From Capronia americana (taxonomy: Eukaryota; Ascomycota; Eurotiomycetes; Chaetothyriales; Herpotrichiellaceae), in NCBI GenBank assembly GCA_016110215.1, contig JADWQD010000004.1:1550001-1614000 (forward strand): DNA of 64,000 nt, written 5' to 3'. Each line of letters starts with the position of its first letter. Position 1 is the first letter of the stretch. Position numbers and translations under genes: made by a program. Below, one piece after another: positions 47,429 to 57,162 of this stretch. Below the pieces are notes generated by a model. It did not search any database and was not told the DNA's origin. It saw nothing but the letters and a program-made list of their open reading frames with translations.

Positions 47429-48674
47429 ATGATATTCTCGTCGTCGCCGTTCCTTCTGGAGCATGTTTCAGACCAGCAACTTCAGCAACTATGCGAGGTG
47501 CTTTGGAGCTGGAAGATTTGTCTCCGCTGCAGAGCTGGACAAGGCTGCACAGCAACAGATTGCCCATGGCCACGATCACACCGCCTGGCCAGATATTTTG
47601 CATTCTACAAGGACATTACGGCCCTCTACGTCCCTGAATTCCTCCCCGGCAGCCATCCCGCCTTGAGAAGTCATGAGGATTTGTTCGACATCATCAGAGT
47701 GCTCAAGACTCAGCCTGATGTGCCACGCTCCCTGCTGACGCAGCACTATTTCTCGACTCGAGACAGCGGCAATGCTCCTATGCCGCCCATTTCTGACCAG
47801 GACAGAGCGGTCAGCCTCGCTGTCAGAGCCATGACGATGATAACTTGCTCTGCTGAGAAGCAATCTTTGGACTTCGTCGAGCTAGGGTCCAAACCTCTGC
47901 AGTGGCGCCAGGAGATCTCGCTCTCTCAATTCCTGACAGAGGCGTTCCCCAAGACAAGCCATCCAGCACTCAGCGAGAAGGACAATACCGGCAGCTCCTT
48001 TGAGATCAAGGCCCAACTGACTGCACAGAGACTCAAAAAGATTGCCGGCCTGAAGTTCCAACCGACGAGTGATCTTAGAAAACATCTGGAGCTTGACCAG
48101 AAGCTCGGAGTGGTGCAGATCTTCCATCACACAGCTTTCCTGACCGAACATCTGATCGCGAGCCAGTCAATCTCCCCGACAGTCTCCGTCGGCAAATCCA
48201 TCGAGTTGTAGGCGCCTCCCGCCATCACTACCCGCATGAGTGCAGGCTGACCATCGCAGAGGAAACATTCCACGCCAACTGACGCTCGAGTCCCTCGACT
48301 CTGTACAACGAATTCTCTTCCCACCCGACCTACAGTCGCAGTCCCTCCTGCGCTCCCTCGTGTCCAAAGCCGCCTTCGACCCTGACTGCCTGCGCTTTGA
48401 GTCCGCCGCCTACCGCTCCGACCACGAAAACGACATCACCTACCATCACTTCTGTTCTAGGCTCATGGACCTCTATGACGAGATCACCAATCCGACCCCA
48501 CGCAGCCTTCTCGACAAATGGGTCGAGAAGAGAAGCGGTGCGAGACATGTCATGATGGCGACCCTCGTCGGTGTAATTATCGCCATCATTCTCGGAATAC
48601 TTGGCCTTGCTGTTTCGATCTTCCAGGCTTGGGTCGGGTATCAGGCGTGGAAACATCCCGCCCCCAATGTCTGA
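47429..48674 (+). CDS. Fungal single-pass membrane protein of unknown function, about 397 aa, 5' end uncertain
   Basis: Exons 47429-48207 and 48260-48674. Conserved-looking blocks are ARYFAFYKDITALYVPEFLP, LFDIIRVLKTQPDVPRSLLT, QHYFSTRDSGNAPMPPISDQ, IPRQLTLESLDSVQRILFPP and SLLRSLVSKAAFDPDCLRFE. Near the C-terminus is a transmembrane helix, MATLVGVIIAIILGILGLAV, then a short WVGYQAWKHP tail. I recall similar hypothetical proteins in other ascomycetes. Before about 47560 another frame (GRFVSAAELDKAAQQQ) looks more protein-like than the called one, so an extra exon or a frameshift is likely. Function unknown. Confidence 0.6.
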
Positions 48675-49518
48675 GCTTACAACACATCAATCAAGGCTCA
48701 AATCTTCGTCTTCTCCAGATTACTCTCCAACACTCTCGATATCTCTCACGGTCTCTGGATTCTGCATCGTCGCGAACTCACCACCAAATTTCTCCCCGAA
48801 ATCACTTGCTTCACCGCAACCTCCACCTTCCTTCCGTTAATAGTTACCGGGATCTCCGACATCACCAACATAAACATCGGCACGTGTCTCGGCGACACCC
48901 CATTCCCAATCGTTGATGATGACCGTCTTGTTTTCGACCGGTCCTTCTTAGGGTTGGCACGTGCCAGCTGTCGTAGCCCAAGGTGGTAAAAAGAACATCG
49001 AGGGCGCATGGCATGGCAGATTCGTTCATGCAAAGGACATGGTGCCAATGTTGGGCGAAGTTGTCAAGAAGCGAGTAGACATCCGTGTTCAGCGTACAAG
49101 ATTAGTCGGGCGATGGAAGACGATAAAAAAGGGGGGGAATACGGGGAAAGCCCACACCGGGATATGAGTGTGGGTCCCCCACACCCCAGCCCCGACGATC
49201 CTCTTGCACTATTACAACTGGCCTCGAGATGTTCTCCCGCGCCCCGTTACCCCGTGGGGAGGAAACCTGGTCGGCAATATGACGTTGAAAGGTCTATCGT
49301 GGACTAAGGTATGTAAGGTGAAGGAAGTGGTCCGATCGGTCTCAAAAAAATCGCCTTTTCCTTTTGAATGCCGATCCTCGACTGCGTTGGCTCACGAAGA
49401 ATACGAATCTGTTGCGTCCAAAGATGTGGTTTACAAGGTTACCAACACGCACGTCCCTCCCCGGTCCCAGTTTCGAACATCCCGGTCGAAAATGGTGCGT
49501 CTAGCTTCTCCGCTCGCC
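48675..49518. other. Convergent intergenic region
   Basis: About 840 bp between the membrane-protein gene and the C2H2/Zn2Cys6 regulator, tail to tail. No gene seen; frames here are short and lack domains. Confidence 0.5.
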
Positions 49519-51644
49519 TCAGGCCGCTCGACAGAATTCCTGCAACAGATGACAGACGTTCTCCATCTTGTCTGGGTCCAAGCTACGCAGTAGCGCCGTG
49601 TTTAGCAGCCCGCAATTCTCGGCTTCGACGAAGATGCATGCCAGCTGCCAGAACTCAGGGGCGGCGTCTCTCATGAAACCAAGCTTCTTCCACTCCTCGA
49701 GTGGGAGATTGCGTGTCTGTGATTCCCATGTTGTGATCCAACGGTTCAGGGCTCTCGTCATCGCCGGGTACAGGATCTTCCCGGTCCCGTTTGCGCGTGA
49801 GGCATGGATGGCACAGTGTAAGCCTTGTTGATGCTGCTTGTCAGTGTTGTTGATGTTCAATTATCAGAGAGGAGGGGGGCTCACCACAGAGAACGAAGAA
49901 GAAATTCATCGGGGACAGCTCGGCTAGGTTCAACCGTGTTGCGGTGCCTATCGAGCTCTCCAGGAGCTCGGACACGCATGTTGAGATCGCCAGTGTGTGG
50001 GATCTCATTTCGCGCCTTGCGTATCGCTCGCACGCAGCACTGCTGGGGGCAGAAAAACAGCGTTCGCTGCACATGGGATCGCCCGTCATTTCCGAAACAG
50101 CCAATCTTGGATAATGCGCGTGGAACATGGCAAAGTTGCTCTCGATGCCGAAGATGAGATATGCAAGCCTAGAGAGACCGGTGAGATAAGGTCAACAGGA
50201 AAGCCTGGGGAAGACTACCCACCGTATCTTTGACTCCTGTCTCACAAATCCGTGCCAGTCGAAATCAACGTGATCTCTTTGTCCGGTGTCCAAATATTCA
50301 TTCTTACTGTCGAAAAGCTGCAAGCCACGAGCCACGCGGATCACATCGTTGTATCGCGAACTCCTCACTCGTCTGCGCGAGAGGAGATTGTTGCTACACA
50401 TCTGCACGAGCACCATCAGATATGCAGCTTGAAGCGGCTCCAACGACGCAGAAGGGGTCGATGAAGGATATAAGTCGTCGTCTAGAAGCTCTTGGAACTT
50501 TGGGTGAGTGAATGCGTAGTCTTCGGCAATGTCATAGTAAGCCTGGGCCACGGAGGCATCGTGCCCGGCTGAATACGCCTCTCCGATCAGGAAAACGGCA
50601 AGTAACAGTGGGGGATGGACCTTGGCCAAGTCAAAGGTTGGACGATGCAGGATCGGACAATGCGGGCTCCAACATGCAAAGTAGAGCGCGCAGAACGCTA
50701 CCACATTGTCAGAAGTGAAAAGAGACCGAAAGGCATCCTCGTCGAAGAAGATCCTATCTCTGGTCTTCCTGCATTGCAGGCGATGACGAGCGGCGAGATC
50801 GCGAGCGACCTGGTTTGTGATGGCTTGGGCATGGTCCTGGTCCCAAAGTGTAGGATGGCAGAGTGAGTTTTGCGCATCGATGATTTCATCCCACCACTGC
50901 TCCTCGAAATTTCCAACCAGGAACGGATTTTCAAAGGCTCTGGTCCAGCCGCTGAGCCATGCATCATCCACAGCACTCGCGTCGTCGGGGGTTTCTGACT
51001 GATGCCGTAGCAATCCAACTGCGTAGTTGTCCGCGAAGGTTGCGCCCTCTCCATCTTGAGCGCTTTTATAATAGGCGGAGATGGAGCTGGTCTCGGGGTC
51101 GGTGTAATTTCGTAGAAAGGGCATCCTGCTTGTGCATGACAAAGAGCGACCGTGGAATCGTCCGACTCTCAGAGAATCCCCGGCCTCGGCCACATTGTTG
51201 CTGATGACATCCTTCTGACTGCCTTGATAGGCACAGTGTGACTTTCTCTGGCGACATCGAGTACATGGGAGCGTCCCGTCGCATGATACCTTTGCTGCCG
51301 CACATTGACCGCATGCTTTCCTCTTTCGACCCCGAACCCCTTGATTTGGAGTGAAGTCCGAATCGTTTGCTGGACAAGTCTTGGAATGGCGGTAGGCTAC
51401 GTCTCTTCAATGGGCTTGCGTCAGACGTGGCGGCGGTCACAAGTAAGCATTTTTACCTACCTTCTTCGAAAGCGGCGAGGACAGAAGGCGCACGAGAAGG
51501 CGAGGCCAGCGTCGTCTGCATCGAATTGTTAGCACGGCGAGAGGGCACAGGCCCGCGATGCTTACGGATTTTTTCGTGGCGTCGAAGATGGCTGCTATTC
51601 GAATATGTCCTCTGGCATTGTTGACATTGGTACACAGGCGGCAT
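49519..51644 (-). CDS. C2H2 plus Zn2Cys6 transcription factor, 634 aa
   Basis: Five exons: 51566-51644, 51461-51515, 50223-51404, 49885-50168 and 49519-49823 (1905 nt). Splicing gives finger 1 (YQCQQCQRTYSNSSHLRRHE, then KIH), finger 2 (FSCAFCPRRFRRRDVAYRHS, then KTC), and the binuclear cluster CGQC-x6-C-x5-CTRC-x6-C within residues about 75-102. The fungal TF domain shows VVAFCALYFACWSPHCPILH, RPTFDLAKVHPPLLLAVFLI and VRVARGLQLFD. C2H2/Zn2Cys6 combinations are known in filamentous fungi, sometimes in metabolite clusters. Without removing the first two introns (51516-51565, 51405-51460) the fingers fall in different frames. It is divergent from a P450 gene, a possible target. Confidence 0.85.
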
Positions 51645-52484
51645 TCTGAGATGAATCAGGACTTTCAGGGTGAGGCGAAGCTGAAGTGAACCTTTCCCCG
51701 GGAAATCCTGGGGGTTGTGGACGGTTTAAACCCACAAGCGAGAAAACCTGGGGCTGAAGCCCCGCGTTGGCCCCGCCGACAGGAACCCAATTATTCCAAG
51801 GCCTAGGCGATGCGCTTGCCACCTAAAGCAAAGTTTGCCATAAGCTTGGGCACCCCTAAGTTCCAGTAGCAGGTGTTGATTCTTATTGCACCTCCCCTGC
51901 AAGGCCTTGGCGAGATCACGTATACCGCGTACGCCCACACAGCGGTACACAGATGATATTAGCCCAATTCATACTTCATACTGATGATTATTATCCATTG
52001 AGTCCAACAATTACAGCCCCAACCATTGGACCTCCCAGGACCATCGTTAAGACAGCTACCGAATCTTAAAACCCAAAAGGTATCAGTGCGCTCAGCGAGA
52101 TCGTAAGTTGTATGCTTGCTAGGGTCTGAGGTACTCTAGTACACCAGGATAAGAGTTGGGCTTGTGGGATGGGGGTCGCCTTTCTTCGTGATGCCCACCG
52201 TCCTAACGCTGTGCGTTCAGTTCGCACGCGCGGTACTCTTTCATGTGGCAGCTCACATGAGAGCTAAAACAGCTCATTCTCGTCTTTGCTCATGGGGCTG
52301 TCGCAAGGGACAGCCATGTGTACGGACTGACCAAGCCTACAATTCTGGCAAGATGATCATCATCAGCGCCGATGGAGCGTCCCACCTTCACAGAGAGGAA
52401 CTTGATATATAATCCTGCTCTGCACGTCTCGTGGATGATCACTCTCGCCACAGAAAATATCTGACGCCAATTGAGCTACACAAA
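51645..52484. promoter_or_regulatory. Divergent promoter region of the C2H2/Zn2Cys6 factor and the P450
   Basis: About 840 bp between two outward-facing genes. Between 51810 and 52140 it is AT-richer than its surroundings. No coding gene or definite operator seen. Confidence 0.45.
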
Positions 52485-54263
52485 ATGGGTGGTCCAGGGC
52501 TCAGGTTTCTTCCGTTGGCAAGAATCAACCTCCCTTCTTATCATGTTGACCTCAGTCTCCCTGGCCGATTCATTACACTTGCACTTGTCGCTGGATTCGT
52601 CCTCGTCCTTGTCGACTACATCCGCGTTTTGCTCCTTCGGCGCCAGCTTCCTCCCGGCCCTTTCCCTCTTCCCTTGGTTGGAAACCATCTGATGATCCCA
52701 AAGGTCAAGCCCTGGATCGCCTTTGAAGAATGGAGTAAACACTACAACGATCCACTGCTAACCATCTGGCTTGGGCGGCGACCGATCATCGTTGCCAACG
52801 ACGCCTGGTCTGCTTCGGAGCTCATGGAGAAACGGGCCCCCATCTATTCCTCTCGACCACGAATTACCATCATGGGTGACATGTTCAACTGGACGGTCAA
52901 TAACCAGGTGTGTCAAGTCTACGGCGACCGATGGAGAAGCCATCGAAAGCTCACTGTACGTGAAATCCTCCTTCCCAATGCCATCTCTTCGGGTTATTGA
53001 CCGGTGTGTACAGCATTCAGTCGTGGGCTCTCAGGCGGTACGCAGCTATCGTGACATTCAAGCCGCCGAATCTAGAGTCATGACGTGGAACATATTGAAA
53101 GATCCCGCGGATTATGTCTTTCATGTGGAAAGGTATGCGTGCTCTGTGGTTTCCATTATTGGATGGGGACGTCGAATTGTCCGGAAAAACGATTACGTGG
53201 CCAAGCAAGCGCTCGAAGTCATGGCCAACGCCGTCGACGTGATTATTCCCGGACTGTATTGGATGGAGTCTCTGCCGTTCCTGACGAAGTTGCCCAAGTG
53301 GCTCTACCCACTCCCTCGGGCCATACAAGACCAGGCCAGCCTGCTGGCACGTTACTTCTACGCTCTGTCTCTGGAAGGGTCTCGAGGCAAAGAAGACAGC
53401 TTCTCCAAACGACTAATCGAAGAACAAAACTCCAACGGGCTCTCGAACGACGAGATTGCCAGCTTGACCTCTAACTTGATCGGAGGTGGCGTCGACACGA
53501 CCAGCAGCACTATCATCTCGTGTATTCTCGCCATGTGCGTGTTCCCCAAGGTTCAAGGGAAGGCCCAGAAGGAACTGGACGAGGTCGTCGGGCAAGATAG
53601 AAGCCCGGACTGGTCAGACGAAGCTTCACTCCCGTACATTGACGCAATCATCAAGGAGACGCTGCGTTGGCGCTCAGTGACAATCCTCGGCGGCATTCCA
53701 CACGCTCCAATCCAAGACGATATCTACAACGGGTACCATATCCCAGCTGGCACAAACATCACTGGGAACCTATGGGCCATTCATCGCCACCCTCGTGAAT
53801 TTCCTTTTCCGGACAACTTCGAACCTGAGAGGTACTTGAACGGCCTTCATTTCGAGTATCCGAACGCCCGCGGGCACAACGCCTTTGGCTGGGGCCGGAG
53901 GCAGTGCAGCGGGCAGCCGTTGGCAGAAGCGAGCCTGGCGGTATCCGTCGCTCGACTCCTCTGGGCATTCGATATCAAACCGGGCCTGGACGATCAGGTA
54001 TGTGGTTCAAAAAGAAGACAAGACAGAACCAGAACCGTTAATGAGACCGTTTCTAACATCTTTGCCTGCAGGGTCGTGAAGTCGATCTCGACATTTTCGC
54101 ATACACGGACGGTGAGAATACTCGACCTTTGCCGTTCCGTGCTCGATTTATCCCTCGATCCGAAAAGATTGCTGAGTTATTGGAAAGGGAACGCGATGAC
54201 GCCGAGCAGTTTCTTGCCACCTACAACGGGGAGACCAAACTCACTCTTGCTGATGTATCTTGA
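52485..54263 (+). CDS. Cytochrome P450 monooxygenase, 548 aa
   Basis: Exons 52485-52955, 53014-53997 and 54072-54263 (1647 nt). It has an N-terminal membrane anchor (FITLALVAGFVLVLVDYIRV), Pro hinge RRQLPPGPFPLPLVGNH, RWRSHRKLTHS (C-helix), I-helix GGGVDTTSSTI (oxygen activation) and K-helix ETLRWR (ExxR). PERYLNG and the haem loop FGWGRRQCSGQPLAEA follow (Cys455). The W in place of the common S/A/P in FxxGxR recurs in fungal P450s related to O-methylsterigmatocystin-oxidoreductase-like proteins. It is an ER enzyme using NADPH-P450 reductase. The substrate is unknown. A FAD hydroxylase on the same strand downstream suggests shared aromatic or secondary metabolism. The final exon brings the usual DGENTRPLPFRARF end. 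Confidence 0.88.
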
Positions 54264-55116
54264 TGATATATCGGCCAAGGGCGCGTAGAATGGATCGTGG
54301 AGATACAGGACCAGAAACATCCTATTAGTCTGCTAGTACACCTCGAAAGCTACTCACTCAGGCCTATCATGGTAGTAATATCAAATAAGTAATTCATGTT
54401 TTCAAAGACAATACTCGCCCCTTGTGACTGTATTCTTCCCTTCGCACGCACACAGTCGGGAAGATCGTGTTATGTTTTTTTTTGTGGTTCTTCTCCCTCA
54501 ATCGTTGTATACTGTTGTAGAACGTGTGCGGCAGATCATTACCCCCAGTATGTATTTCCCCCGGCTGAGACCATTATATCCTATGCAACCAGTGCCGGCG
54601 AAGTGGCAGAGTCCAAAAAAAAAGAGAGAGAATCGACAAGGCAGACATACATACATACTGTGCCTGGCATCGGCCGGCCTGCATGTGGGTGACCCACTGG
54701 CGATTCCCGAACCAAGTCTAAAAGACGAGGGCTATTTGACTTCCAATACGAACTGTGGTGGCACGGGTGGGCCTCCCCGCCTCCAGAGTCTAACCAGCCA
54801 GGCCTGGGGACACACGAGGCGCGCTTCTCTTCCCGTTTTATGACTACCGCCCCCTGTGTCTGTCATGGCCGGCAAGGTCTATCTATGGACCACCACTACC
54901 ACAGATGCATCAAACTTCGGAACTTGACAGCTGCTTTGTGGACGGCAGATCAGTAAGTGACTGTATCCCACCCACCGCAAAGCTTCGTGGGGCTGTCTTT
55001 GGAAAAGAGAAAGGCGCGGTATGTAGGATACGTAATATTCTTGAGTGTGTGTGCTTTCTTCACAGCTGTACGGACAGGTATTAAATGGTGTTTCACTGTG
55101 ATCATACTCTCTCGCT

Positions 55117-55215
55117 NNNNNNNNNNNNNNNNNNNNNNNNNNNNNNNNNNNNNNNNNNNNNNNNNNNNNNNNNNNNNNNNNNNNNNNNNNNNNNNNNNNN
55201 NNNNNNNNNNNNNNN
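55117..55215. other. Assembly gap (99 N)
   Basis: Undetermined bases directly abutting a 14-bp CT-rich minisatellite, so the gap most likely represents uncollapsed repeat. Its true length is unknown. Confidence 0.95.
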
Positions 55216-55310
55216 TCTCTCTATCTCGCTCTCTCTATCTCGCTCTCTCTATCTCGCTCTCTCTATCTCGCTCTCTCTATCTCGCTCTCTCTATCTCGCT
55301 CTCTCTCTTG
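55216..55310. repeat. CT-rich minisatellite, unit TCTCTCTATCTCGC (14 bp)
   Basis: About 6.5 near-identical copies after the gap. A partial CTCTCTCGCT before the gap suggests that the array spans it. Confidence 0.9.
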
Positions 55311-55458
55311 TGCCAGCCACATGATATGATAAGATTGCCATTCATCGAGCACGAGAAACGTGTGACTTAATTCGCCTTTCGACCAAAAACAATCCGAAGC
55401 GCGAAGAGAACCCTCGCTGAGCGAGCGCCCTGAGCGGACGTCCGCTTTTGCATCAACC

Positions 55459-57162
55459 ATGACCCTGGAGACGACCGAGCATGCCGAGTCCAATGAGATC
55501 CTCATCGTCGGGGCAGGTCCATCGGGCCTGATCCTCGCGTATGAACTCCTCCGGCGTCGTGTGGCGGTGCGACTGGTGGAAAAGCGCAAAGGCCCCTCGC
55601 ACACGGCGCGCGCAATGACCGTGCACGCCCGGTCCATGGAGATGTTCGACCACATGGGCATCAGCCACCGGCTGAAGGAGGTCTGTCTGGAATGTCCCGG
55701 GAACCGGTACCATTTCCCCGGCATGCGGGACGAGGAGTGTCCCAAGACGGATTACCGCGTCTTGCCGACGAGGTATCCGTTCTACTACAAGATCAGCCAG
55801 AACGACTTCGAGCAGGTCTTGCGAGATCATCTGTTTGCCACGCACGGCGTCTCCCCGGAGTACCAGACCGAGGTTGTCGCGCTGTCGCGTCCGCCGCCGG
55901 CGGCGGCGGCGGCACAGAGCGAGGCACAGAACGAGGCACATGGAAAGGGGGTCAGGGCGACGATCAGATTCCCTGGTGGTGAGATACGCGAGTTCACGTA
56001 CCCCTGGGTCGTCGGGTGTGACGGGGTGAAGAGCTTCGTGCGTGGCGCGGCGGGGATCGCTTTCGACGGGGAGATTGTCGCCGCCATGGCCATGATGGAC
56101 GTACCCTTGACGAACGTCAACTTCGACGACCGCTGGATGAACTACTACTTCACCAGGGACTTGTTCATGAACGTCACGCGCATGCCCGGTGGCGTGTGGA
56201 GGATCTACATGAGCGAGCCGACGGGCGAATACGTGTACCGAAAGGACTTGAGGCAGTCGTTCCAAGAGGTCGCCGATCGGATCGGCATCGGGTTCACGCT
56301 GGGCGACCCGGAATGGGCGACCTCGTGGGAGATCAGGAACAACATCGCCAGCCACTACCGCGCAGGACGGCTGATCATCTGCGGAGACGCGAGCCACGTC
56401 CATTCGCCATCCGGCGGCCAGGGCATGAATGGGTGCATGCAAGACGCGTTCAATCTGGGCTGGAAGCTGGCCGCCGTGTGGAAGGGGCAAGCTCAAGCCG
56501 AGATCCTAGACACGTACGAGAAAGAAAGAAAACCCATCGGTGAGCAGATCAGCAAGGGCGCCATGGCAACCCACCACATCGTCATGGGATTTGGCGAGGA
56601 GCCCGAGAAGCGGTATCCTTTGACTCAGGTGCCCCGTTGGGAAGAGGATACCATCAGATTGGTCTCGGGGCTTTCGCACAACTACCGGGAAGCGGTTACA
56701 ATCCCATCGGGACTCCGTGGCACCCGAGGACCACAGGCAGGCGACAGAGCCCCTGATGCTCTCCTCGTGAGTTCTCCTCAGCGCCATCTCTACGACGTGT
56801 TTCGAAGACCGCAATTCACCTTGCTCGTTGTGCCCAGCGAGCGGGACAAGCAACAGCAGCTGTCAGACGCCGTGACGCTCCGAGATCAGATCAACGCCCG
56901 CTTTCCAGGACATGTCTCGGTGTACTTGATCTCCGGAAATCGGGAAGCAGGATTTGATTTTGACCACCAGTCCAAGAACGAGTCGGGCGAGTTTTTGGAG
57001 CGGTACGAGATCGATCCCGGCGATGGAGATGGCAGATTGGTGCTTGTAAGGCCTGACTTGTATATTGGGCTTTCTTGCTGGATGGCTGAGGGACGCGCGG
57101 TACTGGATTATCTCGAGCAGTGGTACATTCCAAGCAATGTTGCCAATGGTAGTCATTTTTAG
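55459..57162 (+). CDS. FAD-dependent aromatic hydroxylase (phenol hydroxylase/PHBH family), 567 aa
   Basis: Single exon. FAD/NAD(P)H marks: LIVGAGPSGLILAYELLRRR (GxGxxG at 18-23), TVHARSMEMFDHMGI, VVGCDGVKSFVRG (DG motif), and GRLIICGDASHVHSPSGGQG (GD motif) followed by MNGCMQDAFNLGWKLAAVW. The C-terminal 150 residues resemble the thioredoxin-like domain of phenol 2-monooxygenase types. It hydroxylates a phenolic or polyketide ring using NAD(P)H and O2. There is an Ala/Pro-rich insertion at about residues 138-150. The coding DNA is more GC-rich than neighbouring genes. It ends with its stop codon overlapping that of the convergent HET gene. The substrate is unknown. Confidence 0.88.
   Translation: MTLETTEHAESNEILIVGAGPSGLILAYELLRRRVAVRLVEKRKGPSHTARAMTVHARSMEMFDHMGISHRLKEVCLECPGNRYHFPGMRDEECPKTDYRVLPTRYPFYYKISQNDFEQVLRDHLFATHGVSPEYQTEVVALSRPPPAAAAAQSEAQNEAHGKGVRATIRFPGGEIREFTYPWVVGCDGVKSFVRGAAGIAFDGEIVAAMAMMDVPLTNVNFDDRWMNYYFTRDLFMNVTRMPGGVWRIYMSEPTGEYVYRKDLRQSFQEVADRIGIGFTLGDPEWATSWEIRNNIASHYRAGRLIICGDASHVHSPSGGQGMNGCMQDAFNLGWKLAAVWKGQAQAEILDTYEKERKPIGEQISKGAMATHHIVMGFGEEPEKRYPLTQVPRWEEDTIRLVSGLSHNYREAVTIPSGLRGTRGPQAGDRAPDALLVSSPQRHLYDVFRRPQFTLLVVPSERDKQQQLSDAVTLRDQINARFPGHVSVYLISGNREAGFDFDHQSKNESGEFLERYEIDPGDGDGRLVLVRPDLYIGLSCWMAEGRAVLDYLEQWYIPSNVANGSHF

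Larger units (their letters stand above)
54264..55458. other. Intergenic region with minisatellite and assembly gap
   Basis: About 1.2 kb between the P450 and FAD hydroxylase genes. It contains a run of 99 undetermined bases and a CT-rich tandem repeat. No coding gene can be supported. Confidence 0.6.

Noticed and set aside
55453..56496. 347-aa minus-strand frame
   Set aside because: Long only because the FAD hydroxylase gene is GC-rich; the plus-strand frame carries all the family motifs.
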